Below, piece after piece: positions 53,081 through 64,000 of a stretch of DNA of 64,000 bases. This DNA is from Ashinkailepas kermadecensis (taxonomy: Eukaryota > Arthropoda > Thecostraca > Neolepadidae). The stretch lies in assembly GCA_034440615.1 (NCBI GenBank), contig JAOTOM010005183.1, positions 702,501-766,500 of the forward strand, in the 5' to 3' direction. The number at the start of each line of letters is the position of its first letter. Position 1 is the stretch's first letter. The notes beneath the pieces are model-generated. The model was not told the DNA's origin and ran no database searches. It saw only the letters and a list, made by a program, of their open reading frames with translations. The position numbers and the translations under genes were made by a program.

Positions 53081-53800
53081 CAACAGACCCCTGGAAACGT
53101 TCGATCACGCTGACCAAGGAAGAAGAGCGTAGAAAACATCTCCTGGTTTTCGCGGGCAGGCGGTATGTACAAGCGGGCCACCGACAAAATAGGAATTTCC
53201 CAACAGCTTGCTAGGAAACTTAGAACCTCGCGATCTTGCGTCTCGGTAATCTTACAAGACGCAGGTATGAAATACCGGAAAAGAACAAAAGCACCGTAAG
53301 TGACCGAGGCTCAGGCAAACACCCACAGACTAGAATGCCCCGGCTGTCACGCGGCCCAATGAAAAGCAGCATGCAGCAGCACCTCCAGCAGTGGAGGTGC
53401 TGATGAACGGCGGGTCAGCACACATATCATTTTGATTGAATGAAATTAATGAATGAAATGAATGAAATTGAATGAAATTAAAATTTTGTTCTGGCCAGAC
53501 CTGGCCAGCGTTCATTACCCCAGATAAACCCTGGAACTTCTGGAGGAGGTGGGAGTGCCTGTATTAGCACGTGATATGAATCCGCCTTGTGCCCCCCCCA
53601 CAGCTGCGGCCTATTGAGGGCCAGTGGGAGATCATCAAGCAGGTGTATTCGGGAGGGTGGCAGGCCAAGGTCTTCAGCTGAAGATGAAAATGCATAAAGT
53701 GATCCGAGAAATAGATCCAGATGTGTTGCAAAAAAAAGTGATCGAGGGAGTGCTCGTGGGCGTGCGCCCGGCGGCCAGCAAGGGCGTCTAATCTCAGGCT
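53081..53800 (+). pseudogene. Tc1/mariner transposase relic with internal deletion
   Basis: N-terminal part (53190-53325): helix-turn-helix text KIGISQQLARKLRTSRSCVS, then ILQDAGMKYRKRTKAP. C-terminal part (53488-53770): FWPDLASVHYP (second catalytic aspartate), LELLEEVGVPVLARDMNPPC and QLRPIEGQWEIIKQVYSGGW (third catalytic glutamate in RPIE). The middle of the catalytic domain between about 53340 and 53485 is replaced by low-complexity AATGAAT repeats. Stops and frameshifts make it inactive. Confidence 0.78.
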
Positions 53801-54057
53801 CACAAAGTGTGTCATGCTCACAATGAAGTGAAGATTATGTGACATGATTTTCGTAATTATGGGATACAGCTTTCAAGCGCTACAGGAGAACCAACTTTGT
53901 TTCCATGCATGCTGGTCATCCGGTACTCGCATTAGTGTCGAATCTATGGGAGTGATAGTGTAGTGTTTGCTATGCAAAGTGCAGCTGGTACACTTAATTA
54001 CATCGATCAGCTGATTACCTGTCGCTATTTATGTTGTTCGTGAGTTGTGATCCAAAA

Positions 54058-54182
54058 CGTGAAGAACGGCTGAGAACGGTAAAGAACGGCTGAGAACGGT
54101 AAAGAACGGCTGAGAACGGTAAAGAACGGCTGAGAACGGTAAAGAACGGCTGAGAACGGTAAAGAACGGCTGAGAACGGTAA
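54058..54182. repeat. 20-bp tandem repeat, 6 copies
   Basis: GAACGGCTGAGAACGGTAAA repeated without change except the last copy. Confidence 0.95.
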
Positions 54183-54987
<805 letters not shown>

Positions 54988-55027
54988 TATATATATGACA
55001 TGTACCTAACGTATGCGACATGAGAGT

Positions 55028-55100
55028 AGCTGGTGGTGTAGATGATAGCTTGTTCGTCTAGTAACAGAATAATTGCGGGTTCGATGCTGGCTGACTTCTG
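55028..55100 (+). mobile_element. Possible tRNA-derived SINE head
   Basis: GGTGGTGTAGATGATAGC (A-box-like) and GCGGGTTCGATGCTGG (B-box-like) are spaced as in a tRNA promoter, but acceptor-stem pairing is poor and no tail or target duplication is evident. Not a functional tRNA by eye. Confidence 0.35.
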
Positions 55101-55435
55101 AGGGTCTTCCCTGTCGCGCGACCGTTCGATATAACAGAGTAAGAACGCTATTTAACAGATCGGAAAGGTGAGTCGCAACATAACTCAAAGATCCTTTACA
55201 CATGGGTCGGGTTATAGGTCATTCCTAGTTATCGTACCCTTCATGATCTTCCCTGTCCTTTCTTCATGAACGAGGAAGGCAGTCAGGTCGAGAAATTGAT
55301 GATTTCGGTTGAACTGGTACCGTGTTGATTGTGAGGGGACTCCAATCTCTATCACCAGCGAGCGAAAGTCTGCACTATGCGCCAACGGACACTTCCAATT
55401 TGCTACAATGGCTATAATTACTTATGCGTGCATGC
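55101..55435. other. Intergenic, no gene seen
   Basis: Unique DNA. Confidence 0.4.
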
Positions 55436-55437
55436 AC

Positions 55438-55585
55438 AGTCGTTCACCAACGGCAACCTACAGAAAAAGAGCCTTCCCGACCCCACAGCCGTTCACCACC
55501 GGCAACTTTCCGAAGAAGAGCCTTCCCGACCCCACAGTCGTTCACCAACGGCAACTTTCCGAAGAAGAGCCTTCTCGAACCCCAT
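55438..55585. repeat. Minisatellite, about 49-bp unit, 3 copies
   Basis: CGTTCACCAACGGCAACTTT plus CCGAAGAAGAGCCTTCCCGA and CCCCACAGT. Confidence 0.9.
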
Positions 55586-56329
55586 AACTGAACATAGTGT
55601 CATTAGATCGTGCACTTTCCTTTAGTAAATGGAGACTCAGCTAGAACATGCAACCAAATATTCTGTTTTTCCTACAATAGCAGGACACTTTTCCAATAGA
55701 TTTGCACGAGAACAATTAACACAGTTAAGGAACAAATAAGCGGCAATTACCAAATAAACAACGTCCAATACTTTCCTTTTACTTGCACCGTGCGTAAAAT
55801 GAATATGGGCGATCTAAAATTACAAAGAGGGCAGATTTGAAAATTCGACAAGGCCAATCTTTTATTCACCGGATCAGTTACACATGAACCATGTTCAACG
55901 TTCCCTGGCTTCCCCCAAACCTCACCCAATTAACCAGAAACACCTTTTTTGTCGTCCCGTAGGCCGGCAGCGGTTTTCAAACGTCCCGCCAACCGCGGTA
56001 GGCGGCGCGGCAGCTGCGACTCTGCCCTCTCGACGCGCACGTGATATCCCGGAAGAGAGCCGATCCGGACCGCCAACGGTCGCTGCGAGCGGCGGTCGGT
56101 GCAGCGGTCGTCGATTTTTTCTGTCGCTGTAAATGTGGCGGGTGATTCACGGTCACCTCCAGTTAGTGTTCGACCCACTACCGGGCGCGGGGATTTTCAA
56201 ACTTCGGTCGACCGAGCCGCCGAAAATGTGTGACTGTCATACAAATAAAACAGGTTTCCCTTGCGCGGAGGTGAACGGCCGAGGCAGCCGGCGAGATAAA
56301 TCTCCTCAGACGGCGGCGGGACACTTCGT
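55586..56329. other. Intergenic; GC-rich from about 55960
   Basis: 55960-56330 is CpG-dense without a recognised gene. AATAAA at 56244 is isolated. Confidence 0.4.
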
Positions 56330-56478
56330 CCCTCGCCCGGCGCCTCGGCCGGCGGCTCACTTCGTCTCTCGCCCGGCCCTCGGCCGGCGGCTCACTTCGT
56401 CTCTCGCCCGGCCCTCGGCCGGCGGCTCACTTCGTCTCTCGCCCGGCGCCTCGGCCGGCGGCTCACTTCGTCTCTCAT
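56330..56478. repeat. Minisatellite, about 37-bp unit, 4 copies
   Basis: CTCGGCCGGCGGCTCACTTC plus GTCTCTCGCCCGGC, with or without an extra GCC. Confidence 0.9.
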
Positions 56479-57912
56479 GCGGACGCAGCGCTGAATCAGC
56501 GTGTCCACGTGCGAAGTGCGTACTGAATGCTGCTAATAATGTGAACGGCATCAAGCACGGGTATAAACAGAATCATAAATGATGCTGCAAATGGTGCAGT
56601 GGTCACAATAATATGTCCTGCTTAGGCGTCCTTGGCTGGGAGACACCAAATGGAAAATGGAAATTATAATCCACATGCCAGTGGATAAAAAAACCATCCG
56701 CACTTTCTGCAGCTTTAAATATAAATGCTAAGTCGTTGTCTTTCTCAGCGCAGCCGGATATTTATCGACATATAACTGTATGCATTATATCAGATGGCGC
56801 ATTAAAATTCTTATTTTTAATCAAGTGCTCACCGGCATTCCGCCAAGATTATCCGGTGGACGGACTAGACAAAGATGGAGGAGGGAGGTTTTCATGCCAA
56901 ACATTTGCAAATGAAAACAAGATATACATTTTCTCAAGTGAGTGGAAATGTTTATTAGACATCCTTTGGCCGCACGGGCGTAGGAACGGTCCAGAAATTC
57001 TGTGGGGAAGCCGACTTTTAAGCTAATTCTTCACAGTCGACGACATAGGGTCAATGCCAAAGATCATAGAAAATTTCCCCCTTCGCCCCCAAACACCCCT
57101 AGATATTACTATCCATTGGCTGCATTGCTGGGTGTCCACATTTATTGTTTTGTGGTATATTAATAGTTATATGAGCACACCTTATCGACCGAATTTTAAT
57201 GGACAACCCGAGATCAGATAGCCAGACTACCAAACACCACGGGGCAAGCCTGGCAGTCTTAAAGATCGTATTACTGGTAAGAGGTCAGGCCAACTGTGAG
57301 GGGTTCTAGGATTTGTACACAGTTATTCACACCATTAGTCTCATGAAACAACGGTGCATAAAGCCTGCTGCCCATATCCGATTGTCCGATGACTCGGGTC
57401 ACTTCAGAAGCACACCTCAACTTATCCAAGGCAGGTCAAGTTGGGGCAGAGTCAAATCAGGTCAGCTTCCTCTTTTGCTGATTAAGAAAATTGATTCATT
57501 TTTCACGGATCATCGGTTGAATTTGTCATCTTTTTCGTGGCTCGAACCTCTCCAACGTTCGTCCATTCCCCCATCCGAATGATCTGAGATTTTAACATGG
57601 TGCATTGTGGGACAGCCTCACCTCTTAGATAACCGACTTTAATTTGATTAGCCCCGGTATTGTTCAAAACCGCGAACGTGATGGTAAGAGGACGGAGATC
57701 AAGAAATCAAAATTGATCTACAATATCGTTGAACTAGCTACAAATGTGTTAATATTCCCAGTTCGGCTGAAATCCCTAGTTCTCTTATGTGCCGGCAATC
57801 AACATAACTTTTCTTCTCCACCGATAACATTCGTTCAGAGCTAGATGGGAGAGTTGTGGTGAACGGAATATTGTACCGTCATCCTTAACTTCAGTCATTC
57901 GCCTTTAGTTCG
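56479..57912. other. Intergenic, no gene seen
   Basis: AT-richer unique DNA; frames lack recognisable motifs. Confidence 0.4.
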
Positions 57913-57924
57913 CCTTCCAGCAGA

Positions 57925-58140
57925 CTTGTGCTCGACTCGAGTTGAATCGAGAATCGACTCATGAATCAGTAATTTTTGGATGAGTCGAGAGTTGAATCGA
58001 TTCTTTTCCCCAAAACATATCTTGAGTCGCGAGTTGAATCACATCTTTCTTTTTAAAAATGGGTTGAATCACGATTCAATCACTTCAGTCACAATGAGTC
58101 ATTTGAGTCTTGTGACTCAAATGCAAGTCATGAACAAATG
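57925..58140. repeat. Left subterminal repeat field of the hAT-like element
   Basis: At least eight variants of GAGTTGAATC, GACTCATGAATC or their complements in both orientations. Confidence 0.75.
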
Positions 58141-58564
58141 ATATAAAGCATGTATCTTTGTGAATAGTATGCCATGACACAAAGTAGAGAGTAAAAACAC
58201 AGTATAATTATTCATGCTTAGCATTACAATTGTCAACTTATCAGCTGCCATTGAGTAAAGTATGAGGAGCACTTAAGTTATTTACCAAAAACGGATAACA
58301 ATAACTACAAATAAGTATTAATGTTAAGCTTGGTAATCACAATCAGTATCATACATGAGTCAATCCTAGTGCCAGGAACACAACACAGAAATGGGATGTG
58401 ATTGTGAAAAAGAATATGGCACCGAAACGACCCTGGCATTTGCAACAGGCATTTGCACTGAATAAAATTGCGTTGGTATGTGTGACAATAATAAACCCAA
58501 GGTAACTTTACTAGAAGGTAGATCGAAGTTTTCCTTCAAGCCCGCATGACGTCATTCAGTTTTT

Positions 58565-58852
58565 TTAAAAAAATATGGTATCAATTTGGTTGCAGAAGAC
58601 TTTTATCAAATCATACGCAATGGCCACTTTAATTTGCTTCCTAACAAATACATTTGTCTTCTGCTCACCAGGTGAGTCATAATCTTGTCCCATTCTTTCC
58701 AGTGAGCATTTGTTCCGACACATTTTATTCTCATGCATAGACAAGGTTGGATTTGTGCATTGTAATCCGGAATGTGGAGAGGAATATTTTGTAGTCATCC
58801 AGTATGGAGGATATTTTTCTTCAAACCTTATGCATCGTAACTCAATTTGCAC
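58565..58852 (-). other. Unrecognised 95-codon open frame inside the hAT-like element
   Basis: No family recognised. It has four cysteines (one in each of LQCTN, MCRNKC) and a basic C-terminal half. It may be an exon or chance. Confidence 0.2.
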
Positions 58853-59097
58853 ACAGTTCAGTGAATTTTGAGCACTTTTACTTGATCACAGCGGTTCGTT
58901 GTCAAAAGTTAATAACTTAGGAAATTGGTAAATTTGGAGATCAAGGTAAATTTTGATTTTGGGGGGGAATTTTGTATGTAATAGTATGCTTTCTGACGTG
59001 ATGAAGACGATGCGATCATTCATTTCACTCATTTTCAAATGATTACATTTAAGTCAATGGCGGTCGCTACAATTGATGACGTCATAGGCACAAGTAA

Positions 59098-59192
59098 CCT
59101 AACCTAACCTAACCTAACCTAGACTAAGATAATGTAGCATAATATATAAAATGTATCATACCATAATATAATATAACCCAACCTAACCTAAC
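59098..59192. repeat. Short (AACCT)n runs
   Basis: Five tandem AACCT units at 59098-59122 and two more near 59180. The unit equals the arthropod telomere repeat but the run is too short and internal to be a telomere. Confidence 0.85.
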
Positions 59193-60334
59193 CGCAAAAC
59201 CAGAATCCCCGAAGCAAATTTTTCGGCCATGACGTCATCAAATATATGCGACATTGTATAGGTAACTTTAGTAAAAATACATACAAACTTCAAGGAGCTT
59301 AGTAAATATTCTTATTAAACACACTTCCTCTCTTACTAAATATACATACTAAACCTTCGAGGATGTGTTGGACAGCACTGCCCTTAAATACTACAGCATC
59401 GCAAGGAATTTCCGGCATTGGTCGCGTTGTGGACGCGTCGGTTTGGGGGTATAAATTATCGGAAATAAATGTCGAATTAAGGCAGAAGCATAAAGTTTTC
59501 GATGTCAAAGAGTGCAAATCTAGTGCATAAAGTGTTTAATTTCTTCTTTACCACGTCTATGACACACCAGGTACGGGTGATTGCACGCGATGTGCTATAT
59601 TTGTAGAGTGAAGATTTTGATCGTTTATTTCTTTGCCAACTGAAAAGTAATCATTTGCGGAGAAAATGAGTGGTCGCATCGTCATTTTTACGTTAAAATA
59701 CCATGTATTCTAAATACAAATTCAAAAGAATCAGAATTTAAATTGATCTCCAATTATACCGGAAATTCAACCTCCAGATGAGAAGACAAATAATTTTCTG
59801 GAGAGGATAATGTTCGGGAACCCAAAAACCTAGGATTAGCCTATTTTTCCAAACATGTACCTACCTACCAACATTGACATACAGCAGTTGTTGAAAAGTT
59901 TTTTTTCTAGGCCAGCTACACCCAGGGCATGATGCATTCTTCCTTGATTAATCTTGCATGGATTATTGATGATGCATGCATAATTGAACATTTATGTACA
60001 ACACCATTGTGATCTAGGAATGCCCTCATGAAACTTGCAACTCGACTGAAACTCCTGCCACTGGGGAGAAGAAGCTATGGCGCACTTAGCCCCCCGACTA
60101 TCCTTTCTTCTGCTCTTGAACGAGGGTAACAACTTGCACATAAAATGGAGGTAGAGGGAGCCTGGCAATATCGGGAACAATGCATTTATTTTGGAGGTGC
60201 TTGATGGTGAGCCTTCTGGAAATGGCACAGTGTTAGGCAGGACAATTATTACTGGGTCATTTAGGTCATCCAAACCCTTTGCTGAAGCTAAAGAATCGGT
60301 CTTTCAATTAGAATACATCGAAGTACCCTATATT

Positions 60335-60627
60335 CACTGGCGGATCTAGCCCACCGGTTTGGGGGGGGGGGAAACTTTCGGTTTACGGCGTCAGCCTCTC
60401 CCTCCCCCTCCAACAATCCACCAATCCAACAATTATAACAAAATACCTTTAAAATTGGAGGTTATTTCACCCGGAACGCTATTTTTTAACCTCAGCAAAG
60501 GTTACTGCATTTTAATTCAGTTTACTTTTGTTGGTTTGGGGGGGCCAAAAGACACTATGCCCCCCCCCCTTTGAAGCGCTTGGGGGGCCATGGCCGGAAT
60601 GCCCCCCCCCCCCTGGATCCGTCAGTG
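60335..60627. mobile_element. MITE with 8-bp target duplication
   Basis: Ends CACTGGCGGATCTAG and CTGGATCCGTCAGTG are inverted; CCTATATT flanks both sides (60327-60334, 60628-60635). It contains G/C homopolymer runs. The 8-bp duplication suggests a hAT-mobilised MITE. Confidence 0.85.
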
Positions 60628-61016
60628 CCTATATTGCCATAAAATATGCAAGATAGCATAGAGAAAGTTGGTAAAATTGAGTGTAAACCAATGGTGAAGG
60701 GAAACCTTCAAGCCCACTACCAAACCAACTTTGTGGGTGACACAAACCAACACAATTTTATTCTGTGCGGATACCTATTGCAGTGCAGGATCTGGGTGCT
60801 ATGTTGAAGTTAGGTGATGTGTGGCAGGTATATATGATTCAGGTTGTGCATCATGCCGATGTGGATTGAAGTATTATGCACTCATTGCTTTGCATATGCA
60901 TTGACAACCATTCTTCTCGTTAATGTTTTTGAGTCAATTACTGCATGCACATGCAATTATCTGTATATATCCTATATACCAACCATTATAGTGCATGACG
61001 GATGATAAATAATGTG

Positions 61017-61156
61017 AGGTGAAAACAAAGTTATAGCAAAAATAATATATTCAACAGATAAATACTAATTCCCTTCTTTAATTAGACACAGATGAAGATG
61101 CATTGACATCAAATTGTCTGTTGAATAAATTATTTTTGCTATAACTTTGTTTTCTC

Positions 61157-61160
<4 letters not shown>
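61017..61160. repeat. Inverted repeat, about 42-bp arms
   Basis: Left arm 61017-61058 and right arm 61117-61160 are complementary apart from a few differences (AGGTGAAAACAAAGTTATAG and complement); the loop is 58 bp. Confidence 0.8.
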
Positions 61161-61164
<4 letters not shown>

Positions 61165-61239
<75 letters not shown>

Positions 61240-61255
61240 TATGTATATATATATA

Positions 61256-61288
<33 letters not shown>
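61165..61288. repeat. (TA)n microsatellite
   Basis: AT dinucleotides with a few interruptions, ending exactly at the start of the next MITE copy. Confidence 0.95.
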
Positions 61289-61289
<1 letters not shown>

Positions 61290-61292
<3 letters not shown>

Positions 61293-61526
61293 TGGCGGAA
61301 GGAGAGGGGGGGGCATTCCGGCCATGCGCCCCCCCAAACCAACAAAAGTAAACTCAATTAAAATGTAGTAACCTTTGCTGAGGTTAAAAAATAGCGTTCC
61401 GGGTGAAATAATCTCCAATTTTAAAGGTATTTTGTTATAATTGTTTGGAAGCACAATATGGTAGCATAGTAGATTCTGACACATCGAGGGTTCTGTGCTG
61501 TTGAAGTTCTGCTAACAGCAAGAGAT
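61290..61526. mobile_element. MITE family member, partial
   Basis: Starts CACTGGCGGA and shares AACCAACAAAAGTAAACT and TAAAAAATAGCGTTCCGG text with the copy at 60335 (opposite orientation) and, in its second half, with 61940-62237. Confidence 0.75.
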
Positions 61527-61939
61527 GACGAAATCAGCAGTTTCATTATTCCTTCGTCAGATAGGTTCATGAAGTTTGTTTAGCCAGTAACGGGCAAGCG
61601 GACCCAGTGAGCCAGATTTCGAAAGCGGAGTTTGAACAGGATGTTTTGTGCGAGTGACCAGTTGAGCCCAGTTGAGCAGCATGTTTCGTATGTTGGTGTT
61701 GGGGCAAGGCCATATGGCCATATAGGTGTTGGAGTTGCTAACATGAAGAGACAGGCTACATTGACTGCTTTTTCAAGAAGAATAGCAAGAGGAGGTATGT
61801 ATTTATATCCTGAATAAGAGATAACTGGTGGGTTTGCATGTAGGGGAGATTCGGGTGGTAGGACCGGGCTATCAAAGTTTAAGGGTATTATTGCAGTTTA
61901 AGGTATCTACGAGACAAGTTTTACACATACCCTCATGCA

Positions 61940-62237
61940 CTGGCGGATCCAGGGAGGGGCCATTCCGGCTATGGCCCCCGAAGCGCTTAAAAGGGGGGCC
62001 ATAGTGTCTTTTGGCCCCCCGAAACCAACAGAAGTCAACTAAATTAAAATGCAGTAACCTTTGCCGAGGTTAAAAAATAGCGTCTGGATGAAAGAATCTC
62101 CAATTCTAAAGGATTTTTTTATATATAATTGTTTGGAAGCCAGTATAGTAGCATAGTAGATTCTGACACACATCGAGGGTTCCATGCTGATCAAGTTCTG
62201 CTTACAGCAAGAGTTGACAAATTCGGATCCGCCAGTG
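61940..62237. mobile_element. MITE family member, full length
   Basis: Inverted ends CACTGGCGGATCCAG and CGGATCCGCCAGTG. The core matches the other two copies. Flanks do not give a clean duplication. Confidence 0.78.
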
Positions 62238-62429
62238 TCCACGTGCACGAACGTTGACGTGGTACAACACGTTGAACGTGAACGTGAACGTTTTGGTAAA
62301 CAAGAACAAAAATCCGGTAACATAGAAACGGTGGAGGTAGGCTGGGGCCCCTACACAGGAAATTATGTTGTCAATTCTTATTTTACTTTTTATTTTATTT
62401 TAATTTGTATTATTATTTTTAAAATGTGC

Positions 62430-62625
62430 CCCTTTGCCAAATAGTGGTCGAAATCCGGTGGTTTTAACCAAAAATAGTGGGAGAATGGGCGTCCTCCAAA
62501 TCCGTTCGACCCCTCCCCTGATGCAATTCCTAGGTACGCCACTGGGGGAGGGGAGGGGGGGGGGTTGACGCCGAAAACCGAAAGTTGGCCCCTCCCCCAA
62601 ACCGGTGGGCTAGATCCGCCAGTGT
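62430..62625. mobile_element. Partial MITE copies in opposite orientation
   Basis: AGATCCGCCAGTG at the right end and about 60 bp of GC-rich text match the left end of the 60335 copy. A second type of end (CAATTCCTAGGTACGCCACTG) adjoins it at about 62525. Confidence 0.65.
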
Positions 62626-62689
62626 ATATATATAATGTGTGGGCAGTGCACACTGGATCACATGGCTTATGAATCTGATACCATTGAGT

Positions 62690-62870
62690 CGGGTCTGAAT
62701 CGATTCAAATTTATGTTTGAGTCGTGAGTCGAATCATGCTTTGTGAGCTCTGAGTCGGAATTGAGTCGAATCAAATAATTTTGACCTGCTGTGAATCATG
62801 AGTTGAATCGGATCTCAAGATCTATGAGTCAAATGTGAGCCGACTAAAAAAATTTGAGTCGAGCACAAGC
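62690..62870. repeat. Right subterminal repeat field of the hAT-like element
   Basis: Repeated GAGTCG(A/G)ATC and GAGTTGAATC variants mirroring the left field. Confidence 0.75.
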
Positions 62871-62881
62871 CTGCCTTCCAG

Positions 62882-63495
62882 GTCAGGTCACAGAGGTGAA
62901 CGTCGGGCGCCGTCAGGCACCCGGCGGTCGCAGTATTGTCATACCCTGGTCGTGAAACAAGTATAATTTTGGGCTGACCGTCACTGATATGGAAACTGAA
63001 GCCCTAACCTACCACTATTACGTTAATTAAGATCAAGGTTACCCATCGGATTAAAGTCGATACCAAGGAATATGTAATCAAACACCTACTGAAAGGGAAA
63101 ATCTTCGAAGCAGATTGTGCTGAGGCAAAGTTGATAGATTACACCAACCCAAAACTAATTGTTGCATTTTTGGTATCAGCGAGTGTGTCATGCTTGTTAC
63201 CATTCCCTCCCAAATCAGCCGATAAAAGCTGTCATGATTAAAGTCCTTATTATTCATGACAAGACCTTCATCACCCTTTTAAATATGTGAGTGAAATTGA
63301 TTGAAAAAGCAGTTTCAAAAAAAAAACAATTAGAGCATTTAAGCTTCTAGTGGTTTGCATTATGATCTTCAAATTCCGCGGTGCGTGTACTTTGTGTATG
63401 TTTCAGATCATTTCGCTTCGATCTCGCCTGACTTAAATATATGACAGTTATGATGGAGGGCATAGTTTTCCACTATGCGTACTTTGTTTCATATT
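62882..63495. other. Intergenic, no gene seen
   Basis: Unique AT-rich DNA. Confidence 0.4.
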
Positions 63496-63496
63496 A

Positions 63497-64000
<504 letters not shown>

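Larger units (their letters stand above)
57921..62873. mobile_element. hAT-like DNA element, 4.95 kb, non-autonomous or unrecognised
   Basis: Ends are inverted: CAGACTTGTGCTCGACTC at 57921 and, on the other strand from 62873, CAGGCTTGTGCTCGACTC. Both sides carry the identical octamer CCTTCCAG (57913-57920 and 62874-62881). An 8-bp duplication plus CAG-type ends fits the hAT superfamily. About 200 bp inside each end is a field of degenerate GAGTTGAATC/GAGTCGAATC motifs, like the subterminal binding sites of hAT transposases. I see no BED finger or hAT dimerisation motif in any frame, so the enzyme is absent or too diverged. The interior is AT-rich and includes several smaller nested elements. 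Confidence 0.8.

Noticed and set aside
59098..59192. Telomere-like AACCT repeats
   Set aside because: Only about five units, internal to a transposon, so not a telomere; useful only as a weak arthropod hint.
57921..62873. hAT transposase gene in the element interior
   Set aside because: No BED finger, catalytic or dimerisation motifs are visible in any listed frame; short frames such as 59992-60273 minus are unrecognised.

Overview
The window is eukaryotic, almost certainly arthropod, nuclear DNA. One multi-exon host gene, a class-I P4-ATPase (phospholipid flippase) of the ATP8B type, runs left to right from about 9.7 to 26.9 kb. The rest is introns and intergenic DNA filled with minisatellites, long (TA)n/(CT)n/(GA)n microsatellites and layered transposable elements. 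The arthropod assignment rests on the insect-like C-terminal half of the flippase, the mix of elements (Penelope-like, pogo, mariner, Jockey/I-type LINE, hAT-like) and short AACCT (TTAGG-type) runs. A crustacean is possible, but I cannot place it further.

Layout. 0-9.7 kb: minisatellites and a nested transposon cluster. Two fragments of a Penelope-like retroelement (PLE) lie head to head as inverted repeats (1.92-7.36 kb), and a 3.0-kb pogo/Tigger-type DNA transposon sits inside the left one. The right PLE copy preserves the empty TA target site. 9.7-26.9 kb: ten constitutive or alternative coding positions of ATP8B (eleven exon sequences). They run from just after the phosphorylation region, through the N and P domains, to the last membrane helices, stop codon and poly(A) signal. 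The introns hold large tandem arrays (36 bp x about 33, 38 bp x about 14 and others) and three copies of a tRNA-derived SINE, two of them with visible target-site duplications. 27-43 kb: no recognisable gene; about fifteen minisatellite arrays, a GC-rich island and a near-perfect 64-bp inverted repeat. 42.7-43.6 kb: a 900-bp (GA)n-(TA)n-(GA)n compound microsatellite. 43.7-47.9 kb: a decayed non-LTR retrotransposon with endonuclease, reverse transcriptase and RNase H remnants. 48-57.9 kb: more arrays and a mariner-type transposase relic. 57.92-62.87 kb: a 4.95-kb hAT-like element with 8-bp target duplications and no recognisable transposase, carrying smaller nested MITE-like elements. The window ends in a (TA)-(CT)-(CACT)-(CT)-(TA) block.

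Most notable biology: the flippase gene has two adjacent homologous exons (22976-23201 and 23572-23797). They have identical length and phase and cover transmembrane helices 6-7. Because each is 226 bp, including both or neither would break the reading frame, so they look like frame-enforced mutually exclusive exons. All splice sites and domain calls were made by eye; no alignment or database search was run.
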